From Alphaproteobacteria bacterium (GTDB lineage Bacteria > Pseudomonadota > Alphaproteobacteria > Micavibrionales > CSBR16-224), in the NCBI GenBank assembly GCA_006226225.1, contig SBHI01000063.1, positions 1 to 37,502 of the forward strand: a DNA stretch of 37,502 nucleotides. Direction: 5' to 3'. The notes below the pieces were generated by a model that worked only from the letters and a program-made list of their open reading frames with translations, was not told the origin of the DNA and did not search any database. Each line of letters opens with the position of its first letter. Position 1 is the first letter of the stretch. Shown piece after piece: positions 1 through 7,919 of the stretch. Position numbers and translations under genes: made by a program.

Positions 1-638
1 CCATCGAAGGCCGCAACTTCATCGCCGGGAAATTCATCGAAGTTACCACCGGCATTTTCATCGAAACCGGTTTGCGGTGCTTCCGCAACTGGCGGCAGAG
101 GCGGCGCTTCCGCAGCAGGAGCTTCCATAGCGGGCGCTTCAGCTACAGGTTCTACAGGAGCTTCAGGTGCAGGGTTTTCGGCGAAAGAAGGTTCTTCCTG
201 TACGGGTGATGTCATCACCGGTTCTTCGGCAGGTGGTGTTGCCTCCGGCTGTGTTTCCGCATCGTCAAAGACAGGGGCTGCGGCCGTATCCTCAATCGCG
301 GGCGGTTCCATAACCGGTGCTTCCGTGACCGGTGCTTCCGCGACAGGCTCGGCAGGCGCGGCCGTTTCGGCAACAGGCGCGTCTTCCGCGGGAGCGGGCG
401 GGGCGGGTTCCGGTTCGTCCATTTCAAGAGACAGACTGGTTTCGGGAATATCATCTGCGGGTTTTTCCGCCGCCGTTTCCGCAGGTGACGGAATTTCGGG
501 TTCGCTGTCATCCAGAGTCAGGCCGCCGTCTGACATAGAGGATGCGCCGTCATCCAACGCCGCAGGAGGCGCTGTTTCAGTGCTGGCCTGTTCTGGTGCT
601 GTGGTTTCCGGATTTTCCTGTTTTGTCTCGTCGGTCAT
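1..638 (-). CDS. Pro/Ala/Glu-rich acidic protein, C-terminus beyond window edge
   Basis: The frame is open from an ATG at 636-638 to the window edge, so about 212 N-terminal residues are visible and the C-terminus is missing. AGGA lies 9 bases before the start, and the gene follows the ABC ATPase by 35 bp, so it is probably the seventh gene of the pilus-like operon. The visible part has no signal peptide or membrane segment. It is low-complexity and acidic, built from Glu-Ala-Pro and Val-Ala-Glu-Ala-Pro units, and is probably disordered. Two short hydrophobic-acidic motifs (GGLTLDD near residue 38, SLSLEMD near 68) resemble motifs in the disordered N-terminus of the GspE-like protein of the same operon. 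A folded domain may follow off the window. I do not recognise the family. Confidence 0.7.
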   Translation of the reverse strand, partial: MTDETKQENPETTAPEQASTETAPPAALDDGASSMSDGGLTLDDSEPEIPSPAETAAEKPADDIPETSLSLEMDEPEPAPPAPAEDAPVAETAAPAEPVAEAPVTEAPVMEPPAIEDTAAAPVFDDAETQPEATPPAEEPVMTSPVQEEPSFAENPAPEAPVEPVAEAPAMEAPAAEAPPLPPVAEAPQTGFDENAGGNFDEFPGDEVAAFD

Positions 639-673
639 TTTTATCTTCCTGATCGGGATTAGAGGTCTTTGCT

Positions 674-1429
674 TCAAGCAGCCTTTTTCTTATCTACTGT
701 ACCGATTTTTTTCAAAAAGGCACGTTCTAAATAGTCTTCCTTGGTTTCCTTCTTCAGCTCTTTCGGCGTGCCGAGGAATTGCACGCCGCCGTCATGGACA
801 ATTGTAACACGGTCGCAGATTTCATCCATATCGGCCAGAATGTGCGAACTCAGGAAAATCGTCATACCTTTTTCACGGCAGGCGACGATTTCGTCTTTCA
901 CCAGCACCCGCGCCAGCGGATCAAGTCCTGACATCGGCTCGTCGAGGATCAGCAGCGGGCAGTCGGTCAGAATGGTGCCAAGCAATCCCGTCTTCTGCTT
1001 CATTCCCTTTGAATAGGTATGAACGCGGCGGAACAGAGCGTCAGGGTCAAGAGCCAGTCTTTTTGCGGCCTCCAGAACCGTGAGTTCATGAAAAGGCGTT
1101 TTATACATGGATAAAGAAAATTTGATGAATTCCATTCCCGTCAGGAAGGCGGGCGGTTCAAATTTTTCCGGAAGATAGGCCAATTTTTCTTTGCTTTTGC
1201 GGTCAAGGATCTGGGTGCCGAAAATTTTCGTCTCTCCGGCACTGGCAGGCATCAATCCCAGCATGATTTTAATCAGGGTTGTTTTGCCGACACCGTTCAG
1301 CCCCATCATGCCGAAAGTTTCACCGGTATGCACATCGAAACTTACATGCTCCACCACATTGCCGTTGCCGTAATCGGCGGCGACATTCTTCATGGAAATA
1401 GCGGATTTTTTCGAGGATTCCGTTGCCAT
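674..1429 (-). CDS. ABC transporter ATP-binding protein
   Basis: This is a 251-residue nucleotide-binding subunit of the ABC-2 (CcmA/NatA-like) type, expected on the cytoplasmic face of the inner membrane. The Walker A motif GLNGVGKTT is near residue 44, a degenerate signature YSKGMKQK is near 138, and Walker B LLILDEPMSGLD follows it; the switch His sits in the LSSH motif. No permease gene is visible; it may lie beyond the left edge, or be encoded elsewhere. The start lies 2 bp after the stop of the PilP/MshK-like gene, so the two are very likely co-transcribed and translationally coupled. An ABC ATPase inside a pilus assembly operon recalls the pilGHI genes of Myxococcus xanthus, which are needed for type IV pili; whether the role is the same is inference. 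Confidence 0.88.
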   Translation of the reverse strand: MATESSKKSAISMKNVAADYGNGNVVEHVSFDVHTGETFGMMGLNGVGKTTLIKIMLGLMPASAGETKIFGTQILDRKSKEKLAYLPEKFEPPAFLTGMEFIKFSLSMYKTPFHELTVLEAAKRLALDPDALFRRVHTYSKGMKQKTGLLGTILTDCPLLILDEPMSGLDPLARVLVKDEIVACREKGMTIFLSSHILADMDEICDRVTIVHDGGVQFLGTPKELKKETKEDYLERAFLKKIGTVDKKKAA

Positions 1430-1431
1430 GC

Positions 1432-1965
1432 TTATCCTTTTCCGGGAAGCAAAAGCCCCGTTTCAATATCGTAAAACTGGTTCGGGCGCAGTGTGATGAA
1501 AATAACATCGTTAAAGCCGTAATCAAACCATTTCAGATGGATTTTGGTCGGTTCAACCTGGATATTGATAATCTCCGGCAATTGGTTTTTTGGTGTCACG
1601 CGGTTACCGTTCAACCAGACGACCCAATCATCGGGTGATTTATAGAGAACGCCGGACAATGTCAGAATACGCGGTTTTTTCGGCTTGTTGGATTGCGTGT
1701 CACCCGTCGCGCTGATGCCGAGCAGCGCACGTTGAATGGCGGAGATTTCCTCATCCTTAAAAAACAGGCTTTTGCTATAGGGCGCGGCTTTCGGATCAAA
1801 CGGTGCGGGCTTTGCCGCCTCGTTCTGCGGCGTATTTTCTTCTGTGCCGTTAACGGCGGCAATTTTGTCAGCGGCAGGATTTTGTGCAAAAGCATCCTGC
1901 TGCGGCATCATCAGAAATGCGCAAAGGCAGGCGAAACACAAAATCCGTACAAAATATGCTTTCAT
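1432..1965 (-). CDS. Exported PilP/MshK/GspB-like pilus assembly protein
   Basis: This 177-residue protein has an N-terminal signal peptide (hydrophobic residues 6-20, Ala-rich cleavage region ending AFAQ near 28), a linker rich in Ala, Pro and Asn, and a small C-terminal beta domain (about 95-177). That domain carries LSGVLYKSPDDWVVWLNG, resembling the 'L.G.......A.ING' pattern of periplasmic MshK/GspB/PilP-type proteins that link the inner-membrane platform to the secretin. Position after a PilO-like gene matches the pilMNOP and mshIJK order. The start has an AGGGATT Shine-Dalgarno-like sequence. A 94-bp gap separates it from the PilO-like gene; a GC-rich 6-bp inverted repeat (2052-2072) overlaps the upstream stop and could attenuate transcription. 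Family assignment rests on context as much as sequence. Confidence 0.6.
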   Translation of the reverse strand: MKAYFVRILCFACLCAFLMMPQQDAFAQNPAADKIAAVNGTEENTPQNEAAKPAPFDPKAAPYSKSLFFKDEEISAIQRALLGISATGDTQSNKPKKPRILTLSGVLYKSPDDWVVWLNGNRVTPKNQLPEIINIQVEPTKIHLKWFDYGFNDVIFITLRPNQFYDIETGLLLPGKG

Positions 1966-2059
1966 AAATCCCTAATATCCTGTTATGCGCGGAACAATCC
2001 TTTTCAAGATAGTCGTTTTTGCCCCGTGCGGCAATTTTTCAAAACTCTTCCGCGCCGTT

Positions 2060-2737
2060 TTACCGGCGGCGCGGTGTTGTCGGCAAATTTTCCTCCGGTA
2101 GCGGTGCCATATTATACCAGTCCAGCAGAACCGTTGCCGTAATTAGTCCTTCCTGCGTACCAAGAGCGATACGATCCAGCGCTTTTTCGAAAGTATCGGG
2201 GTTCGCTCTGATCAACGAAACCGAGGTCACGCGCGTATGGCCTGCGGCTTGCGTATTCAATTGGTGTATCATGCGATAAATATCCGTGTCAAAAAAGGCG
2301 GAGATGTTGGACAAGGTGATCTGGCGCTTTTGCAGCATGTTCTTTGTCAATTCGACTTCGCGGCTTTTAATTGTGACCGGTTCCCCGATTTCGTACTGCA
2401 TGTTGATAATGCGGTTTGCCGTACGCTGTGCCGCGATGAAATCAAAAACCTGCGCCTGAGGGTTCTCTTCCTCACCGGTCAGAATGAAGCCTTTGTCTTT
2501 TAAGGTGTTATATCTGTCGATATTTTCATTGTAATAGACCATCTCGTCTTTGATATTCACGATAGAGCGGCGCAATTTGTTGATTTCGCCGTCAAGCGTG
2601 CGCAGATTTCTTTCTGCATCGGTGCGCAGCGGCGTTGCCCACAGAAACCATGTCGCGAATAAAACAAGATTGAAGGCAACCAGCACACCAAGTGTGGCCA
2701 ATAATCTGGGACCGATAATGCGGAGGGTGTCCATCAT
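2060..2737 (-). CDS. PilO/GspM/MshJ-like inner-membrane pilus assembly protein
   Basis: The product has 225 residues. It has a short cytoplasmic N-terminus, one membrane segment (about residues 9-31), a coiled coil (about 38-75, LRTLDGEINKLRRSIVNIKD) and a periplasmic alpha-beta domain. This is the layout of PilO, GspM and MshJ, which dimerise with PilN/GspL to form the inner-membrane alignment complex. The start ATG overlaps the TGA of the upstream PilM/PilN-like gene (ATGA), indicating translational coupling. A second Met directly follows the first, so the start may be one codon later. The family is highly divergent in sequence; the call rests on topology and gene order. Confidence 0.62.
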   Translation of the reverse strand: MMDTLRIIGPRLLATLGVLVAFNLVLFATWFLWATPLRTDAERNLRTLDGEINKLRRSIVNIKDEMVYYNENIDRYNTLKDKGFILTGEEENPQAQVFDFIAAQRTANRIINMQYEIGEPVTIKSREVELTKNMLQKRQITLSNISAFFDTDIYRMIHQLNTQAAGHTRVTSVSLIRANPDTFEKALDRIALGTQEGLITATVLLDWYNMAPLPEENLPTTPRRR

Positions 2738-4395
2738 ATGTGCGCACCTTTCAGCATGATTTCCGCATAATTCTCTTCAGGCCGGAGATTTTGTTGCTGT
2801 TGTTTCTTGTCACTCTCCTGAAAATTACCGCTCAAAGCGCCGTCGGTTATCTGATCGGCGGCTGTACCGTATTGTTTGGTAATCTCGGCTTTCATGCTGG
2901 GAAAATCGCGTTCAAAAGACAGCTTGACCGCATCAACGGTTTTGATTTTTTCTTCAATCGGCATCTTGTCCGGCAGGCGGAAGCGGACAAAAATAGAGAA
3001 GTTTTTCTCATTTTCATTGCGAAGTCCCGCAAGCCCTGTACGGGCTTTCGGCTTCTTATCGGTAATATCCGCATCCGGTGTTCTCATATCGTCGTAAGTC
3101 AGGCTCAGCAATGTGGCACGGTCTTTGATAACACCGTTCACTTTTTCCAGAATGGTATAGGAATAAAGCGTATTATCTTCAATCTGCTCTTTCAGCTCCA
3201 GCGTTGTGCGCACGGTTTTCGGGCGGACGGGCAGCACGTCAAAGATTTTGGCTTCCTGCTCGTATTCCTGCTCCAGAATGCGTTTATTGCCTTCGCGGTC
3301 GGCGATATCCTGCTGGAAATCCGTGTATTGCTGCCAGGTCGTGAATGCCAGATAGCATAGCGCCAGCATGCCAATCGCCAAAAGGCCGGAGGCTGATTTA
3401 GCAATCTGGCGTGGTACGGCGATTTTTTCGATCCAGTCGATTTTGAACGGCATCTTCAGTTTGCGCTGGCGCGCCAGCCAACCGGCATGCAGCAGATCCG
3501 CATATTGGTCATTCGGGTTTTTCCGTTTACTGGAAATGGAAAAACCGAAGGCTTTGGCGGCTTCGTCTACGGTATAAAGGTACAAATTCGCACCTTTGAA
3601 GTCGCGGCTTTGCAGTTCTTTTTTATTGTTCTCGTTACAGATGATCACGATATCCAAACCGTCTGCAGTCGAAAATCCGAAACGCGAGATATAGCCCATT
3701 GTACCGGTAAATTCGTGATACAGCTCTTCCACCCAGTTCGGGTTTTCCGGAGAGTTATCGGCCAGCGGTGTCAGACGCGTTAAGGCCAGCGTTCCGTCTT
3801 TTGTGAAAATCTGCCGGAGGCCACCCGTCTCATGGTGACTGATCATCAAAGTCCAGCGTGAGGTGGGCGCATCCTTATCTTTTTTCTTTTTTGATTTCTT
3901 GCTCAGCTTATCAATAAACGTTCCGGCGAAATGCGAAGATTCAACAGGCAGGAAGGCCAGCCCCGCAATATCGACACGGGATTCTTTCAAAATACCTTCC
4001 AGTCGGCGCATATGCTCTGTCGAGGGCAGGGCGGCAATCAGATAGGAATTATGTTTGCTTTTGACTTTCGTTTTCTTGGGCGGCTTCAAATGCACAAAGG
4101 AATAGGCCAGAACATTCGGGAACAAGGTGTTCAGCTTGCGCTTCACCAGTTTTTTCTGGTCAAGAATGTTTGTGCGGACAATATCTTCCTTACGGTATTG
4201 CTGCTCCAGTGCATCATAGAGAATGAAGACGGGGGTGTTGATGTTTTTCTTGTTTTGCAGAACCTCTACCAGCTCCTGCTCAAGATTCGGAACAGCCCAT
4301 GGCAACGAGCACTCGCGTTCGATCTTCGTGCCGTTCGTTAAGAACAGCGCGATTCCCTCATCACCCAGTACAAGTACGCGAAGCTTTCTCGCCAT
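2734..4395 (-). CDS. PilM-PilN/GspL/MshI-like fusion protein
   Basis: The product has 553 residues. The N-terminal region of about 330 residues is cytoplasmic and begins with a beta strand pattern (LRVLVLGDEGIALFLTNG) like the actin-like fold of PilM/GspL. A Lys-rich insert (about 183-197) interrupts it. A single membrane segment (about 333-352) is followed by a coiled coil and a periplasmic ferredoxin-like region as in PilN. In type IV pili PilM and PilN are separate; GspL and MshI-type proteins combine them, as here. Its expected job is to tie the cytoplasmic ATPase to the PilO/PilP-like proteins. It lies 18 bp after gspF and overlaps the next gene by 4 bp. Sequence identity to known families is weak, so assignment relies on topology and operon order. 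Confidence 0.65.
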   Translation of the reverse strand: MARKLRVLVLGDEGIALFLTNGTKIERECSLPWAVPNLEQELVEVLQNKKNINTPVFILYDALEQQYRKEDIVRTNILDQKKLVKRKLNTLFPNVLAYSFVHLKPPKKTKVKSKHNSYLIAALPSTEHMRRLEGILKESRVDIAGLAFLPVESSHFAGTFIDKLSKKSKKKKDKDAPTSRWTLMISHHETGGLRQIFTKDGTLALTRLTPLADNSPENPNWVEELYHEFTGTMGYISRFGFSTADGLDIVIICNENNKKELQSRDFKGANLYLYTVDEAAKAFGFSISSKRKNPNDQYADLLHAGWLARQRKLKMPFKIDWIEKIAVPRQIAKSASGLLAIGMLALCYLAFTTWQQYTDFQQDIADREGNKRILEQEYEQEAKIFDVLPVRPKTVRTTLELKEQIEDNTLYSYTILEKVNGVIKDRATLLSLTYDDMRTPDADITDKKPKARTGLAGLRNENEKNFSIFVRFRLPDKMPIEEKIKTVDAVKLSFERDFPSMKAEITKQYGTAADQITDGALSGNFQESDKKQQQQNLRPEENYAEIMLKGAHI

Positions 4396-4413
4396 AGGTT
4401 TGGCGGTCCTTTC

Positions 4414-5631
4414 CTACATTCCCATTGTGGTGGCCGTGTCGTAAACAGGCCCGAAAACGGCTGCCAGAATCCATACGATAATCAAGCCAAGTACGGCTGT
4501 CAACGCAGGCTCGATTGCCTGAATCATCGCATCAACGGCATCGTTGACGTCATTGTTATAAAATTCCACGACCTGATTTAAGACGGTTGTCAAACTACCG
4601 GATTCCTCGCCGATTTTCAGCATACGCACAACCATGGACGGGAACTCTCCCGAGGTTTCCATGGCATCCGATAGCGGCGTTCCCTGCTGCACCTGTTCGC
4701 GCACATCTTCCAGCGCCTCCAGCAGAACCAGATTTCCAACGGTCTGTTCTGCGGATTTCAAGCATTTCAAAACTTCCAGACCACTGTTAAAGAGAACACC
4801 GAAGGTCTGGGCAAAACGTGACAGGCTAATTTTACGGATCAGCATACCGAACATCGGCAGACGCAAGGCAAAGGAGTCGGTTGCGCGCCGGAAACCATAA
4901 GAGCTACTGCGCATAACTTTGATGAACATATAAAAAGCAATCATTGCCCCCAGCGTATGCAGAGAGTAATTCACAAAAAAGTCCGATGTGGCAATCAGCG
5001 CCTTGGTAATCGGCGGGATTTCCTGATCCAGACTTAAAAGAAACTCTGTAATCTGCGGAATAACCTTGGCCATCATCAGCCAGACAACCAGTGAAATCAC
5101 GACAATCACGATTTTCGGATAGCGTGTTGCTTTTGTCACCTTCGTGTTCATCTCATCCGTCCATTTCAGGTGATGGACAAGCTGTTTGAAGGAGTTGGTC
5201 AGGTTACCCGTTTCCTCACCGGCGGCAATCAGCGAGATAAAAATCTGACCGAATTCGCGCGGATGCACGGCCATGGCTGCAGAGAGGGACTGACCCTCGG
5301 ATACATCGCGGTAAATATCCATCATAATATCACGCAGGCGCGCAGATTCGGTTGTGTCGCGGATATCTGCCAGACCGTCCATCAACGGCACACCGGCACG
5401 CTGCAACTGCTCAAGATGGACAAACAGCTGAATCAAATCGCGGGTTTTGACGCCGCGGGTCAAGGCTGCGCTCAATTTACCCTTTTTATCGCTGACTTCC
5501 TTACAGTCAATCAGCTCGTAACCGCGTTTTTCCAACTGCTGCGCAAGATCATTCTCGTTCGCAGCGGAAATCACACCCCGGACAGGGTGGCCTTTGGTAT
5601 TAAGTGCGCGATAACTGAATTTTACAGACAT
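4414..5631 (-). CDS. gspF: GspF/PilC-family inner-membrane platform protein
   Basis: The 405-residue protein is the usual length of the family. It starts with the typical FSYRALNTKGHPVRGVI segment and contains two T2SSF repeats. The first (about 68-190) includes FVHLEQLQRAGVPLMDGL and the GEETGNL motif. The second (about 270-395) includes FAQTFGVLFNSGLEVLKCL and GEESGSL. Three hydrophobic segments are seen (about 173-193, 222-240 and 374-396). It sits in the inner membrane, where the ATPase acts on it to extrude or retract pseudopilins. A 133-bp gap without an evident gene separates it from gspE upstream; TTGGAAG precedes the start. This is a confident family call, but type IV pilus, MSHA pilus and type II secretion cannot be told apart from this gene. 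Confidence 0.93.
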   Translation of the reverse strand: MSVKFSYRALNTKGHPVRGVISAANENDLAQQLEKRGYELIDCKEVSDKKGKLSAALTRGVKTRDLIQLFVHLEQLQRAGVPLMDGLADIRDTTESARLRDIMMDIYRDVSEGQSLSAAMAVHPREFGQIFISLIAAGEETGNLTNSFKQLVHHLKWTDEMNTKVTKATRYPKIVIVVISLVVWLMMAKVIPQITEFLLSLDQEIPPITKALIATSDFFVNYSLHTLGAMIAFYMFIKVMRSSSYGFRRATDSFALRLPMFGMLIRKISLSRFAQTFGVLFNSGLEVLKCLKSAEQTVGNLVLLEALEDVREQVQQGTPLSDAMETSGEFPSMVVRMLKIGEESGSLTTVLNQVVEFYNNDVNDAVDAMIQAIEPALTAVLGLIIVWILAAVFGPVYDTATTMGM

Positions 5632-5764
5632 TTACTTCCAACATCCTCCACCGGAAACATACCTAAAAAACGCCATCATGGAAAAGCACGATGCGCATTT
5701 CTTACATACTCTTTTAGAGTGGCATCACATGCCGAAAAGCACAAGCCATAATATTGCGGCAGGT

Positions 5765-7762
5765 CTAAATCCTGTCTGTGAAATCGACAACTTTCATCAG
5801 GGCTTCAAGAGATGTCTTGCCTTCGAGAATTTTGAGAATACCGTCATCCAGCATGCTTTTGAAGCCTTTTTCTTTGGCTTTTGCTTTCAATTGCGCTTTA
5901 TGTGCGTTTTCCGCGATCAGATCGTTCAGATCTTCGTCCATGAATAAAATTTCCACAACGGCTGTCCGGCCGCTATAACCGGTATTGTCGCAATGCGGGC
6001 AGCCTTTGGCTTCGAAAATCTGGGGCGGATTGGCGGGGTCGACGCCCAGCATGCGGCATTCTTCTTCCGTTGCCGTTTTTTCCTGTTTGCAATCCGTACA
6101 CAGCAGACGTACCAGACGCTGAGCAAAACAGGCGATAATGGCACCGGCCAGCATCCCCGGTTTCAAATGCAGATCCAGCAAACGCGGGATGGCACCGAAG
6201 CTGTCATTGGTGTGCAGTGAGGTATAGACCTGATGACCGGTCATAGCGGCTTTCAGAGCCTGTTCCGCAGTCGTTTGGTCACGCACCTCACCGACGAAGA
6301 TGATATCCGGATCCTGACGCAGCAGGGCTTTAACACCGTCACCGAAGGTTAGACCCGCCCCCTCGCGGACGTTGGCCTGACGGATCATCGGCAGGGAATA
6401 TTCCACCGGATCCTCAAGGGTCATGATGTTGACGTCAACGCGGTTGGCTTCGTTCAGCATGGAATAAAGCGAGGTCGTTTTACCACTACCCGTCGGGCCG
6501 GTTACGATAATGATGCCTTCAGGGCGTGATTGCGCCTTTTTAATCAATTTCATATTGTGATCACTAAAGCCCAGCTTGGCCAGCGGCACGATCCCCGAAC
6601 TTTTATCCAGAACACGCAGGACGAAGTTTTCACCATGAACGGTCGGCAGAGAGGAGACACGGAAATCGGCCTCGCGGCCACCCGCATCAATACTGAAACG
6701 GCCATCCTGCGGCATCATCTTGTCGGCGATATTCATGCTGGCCATAATTTTCAGGCGCTGGGCAATCGCCGTCCAATATTCTTTGTGAATAATATAGGTT
6801 GACCGCAAAACGCCATCAATCCGGTAACGGATACGGGCAAAACTTTCTTCAGGGTTGAAGTGCAAATCCGAGGCGCCGATCTTCACGCCGTTCATCACCA
6901 GCGCATTGACAAGGCGCACAATCGGGTGACTGTAACCGGCATCTTCGCTGATGTCATCCAGCTCAATATTGCTGACATCTTCACCGGCCAGCTCTTTCAG
7001 AATACCTTCCACGGAGGTGGCATAACCATAGGCTGCGTCCAGAGCCTCTGTCAGAACACCTTGCGGGCAGATTTGCTGCTTGATCACGCAGCCTTTCGGC
7101 AGCAGACGGCGCAGTTTATCCATTGCGACAACGTCATAGGGGTCAACCATCGCAACGACGGCTTCGTTTTTCTCTTTATCAAAGGAAATCGGCAGCATCT
7201 GGAATTTCTGGGCATCTTTTTTAGAGACCATGTCCAGAATTTCAGAGTCATAAAGAACGTTTTTGGGGTTAAAGTTCTCAAAACCGGCATCTTCCGCCAG
7301 AATGGCTGACAGATCATTGGCGCTGATAAAGCCGAGGTCAACCATAATTTCCCCAAGCATCTTGTCGGGGTGGTTTTGTTTCTCGTAAAGGGCAACGTTC
7401 AGCTGCTCTTTGTCAATCAGCCCGGCAACAATCAGCCGCTCACCGATCGGCAGGCGTTTTTTATCCTGCGGCGGGGCAGCTGCACCCTCTGCGGGCGGCG
7501 CTGCGGCGGCATCTGCGGGCGCGCTGTCGGCATCGTCACCGCTATCCATTTCAAGTTCCAGAGATAATCCGCCCGGATCGCTATCGGCTTCTCCGTTTGA
7601 GGTTCCGTTACCGTTGGGCGGCGGATGAGCGGGAGCAGTGTCGCCTTGTTTTTCTTCGGCGGCAGGCAAAATCGTCGGATTCATATCAAAGGACAAATCG
7701 GACGAGCTTTCCTCATTCCGTTTATCCGTGTCCGATGTCATATTGTTGCTCATTCCTAACAT
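5765..7762 (-). CDS. gspE: GspE/PilB/MshE-family assembly ATPase with MshEN domain
   Basis: This 665-residue cytoplasmic ATPase powers pilus or pseudopilus assembly. Residues 1-100 are disordered and acidic. Residues 105-240 match the MshEN pattern: two tandem 'lGe.L...GlI....L..aL' units, IGERLIVAGLIDKEQL and LGEIMVDLGFISANDL, a fold known to bind cyclic di-GMP. The motor domain has Walker A GPTGSGKTT (422-430), Asp box LEDPVEY, Walker B around DPDIIFVGEVRD, His box GHQVYTSLHTND (509-520) and a four-Cys zinc site (CTDC 555-558, CPHC 588-591). All key residues are intact. It is the first gene after the promoter at 7811-7839. Start choice is unsure: ATGs at codons 1, 4 and 8 are possible, and AGGA lies 12 bases before the last. 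Confidence 0.94.
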   Translation of the reverse strand: MLGMSNNMTSDTDKRNEESSSDLSFDMNPTILPAAEEKQGDTAPAHPPPNGNGTSNGEADSDPGGLSLELEMDSGDDADSAPADAAAAPPAEGAAAPPQDKKRLPIGERLIVAGLIDKEQLNVALYEKQNHPDKMLGEIMVDLGFISANDLSAILAEDAGFENFNPKNVLYDSEILDMVSKKDAQKFQMLPISFDKEKNEAVVAMVDPYDVVAMDKLRRLLPKGCVIKQQICPQGVLTEALDAAYGYATSVEGILKELAGEDVSNIELDDISEDAGYSHPIVRLVNALVMNGVKIGASDLHFNPEESFARIRYRIDGVLRSTYIIHKEYWTAIAQRLKIMASMNIADKMMPQDGRFSIDAGGREADFRVSSLPTVHGENFVLRVLDKSSGIVPLAKLGFSDHNMKLIKKAQSRPEGIIIVTGPTGSGKTTSLYSMLNEANRVDVNIMTLEDPVEYSLPMIRQANVREGAGLTFGDGVKALLRQDPDIIFVGEVRDQTTAEQALKAAMTGHQVYTSLHTNDSFGAIPRLLDLHLKPGMLAGAIIACFAQRLVRLLCTDCKQEKTATEEECRMLGVDPANPPQIFEAKGCPHCDNTGYSGRTAVVEILFMDEDLNDLIAENAHKAQLKAKAKEKGFKSMLDDGILKILEGKTSLEALMKVVDFTDRI

Positions 7763-7810
7763 TTTTTTTATTTCATTGGTTACGGGTTATTATTGTTGAC
7801 CTTTGTTCCC

Positions 7811-7839
7811 TTTATAAGAGTTACATATAAAAATGACAA
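7811..7839 (-). promoter_or_regulatory. Sigma70-type promoter of the pilus-like operon
   Basis: On the minus strand TTGTCA is followed after 17 bases by TATAAA, very close to the housekeeping consensus. Transcription should start near 7804, giving a leader of about 40 nt before gspE. Its place suggests that the pilus-like operon can be expressed apart from the GGDEF-EAL gene upstream. The 157-bp gap (7763-7919) is AT-rich and holds no gene. A weak 5-bp stem (AGCCC/GGGCT, about 7903-7919) overlaps the GGDEF-EAL stop and might be a poor terminator. Confidence 0.6.
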
Positions 7840-7919
7840 ATTCGTTAACAAAAGGCGGTTTTGTGTTTAAAAACGAATTATTTAACGGTTTTTTGCGTAT
7901 TTAGCCCTGGAATGCGGGC

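Noticed and set aside
60..345. Repeats in the left end as a CRISPR array
   Set aside because: Repeats are short, degenerate, in frame and lack unique spacers; they encode EAP-type peptide units.
325..807. Open frame of 160 codons on the plus strand
   Set aside because: It is antisense to the Pro/Ala/Glu-rich gene and its low-complexity Ser/Ala/Gly content mirrors that gene; no family resemblance.
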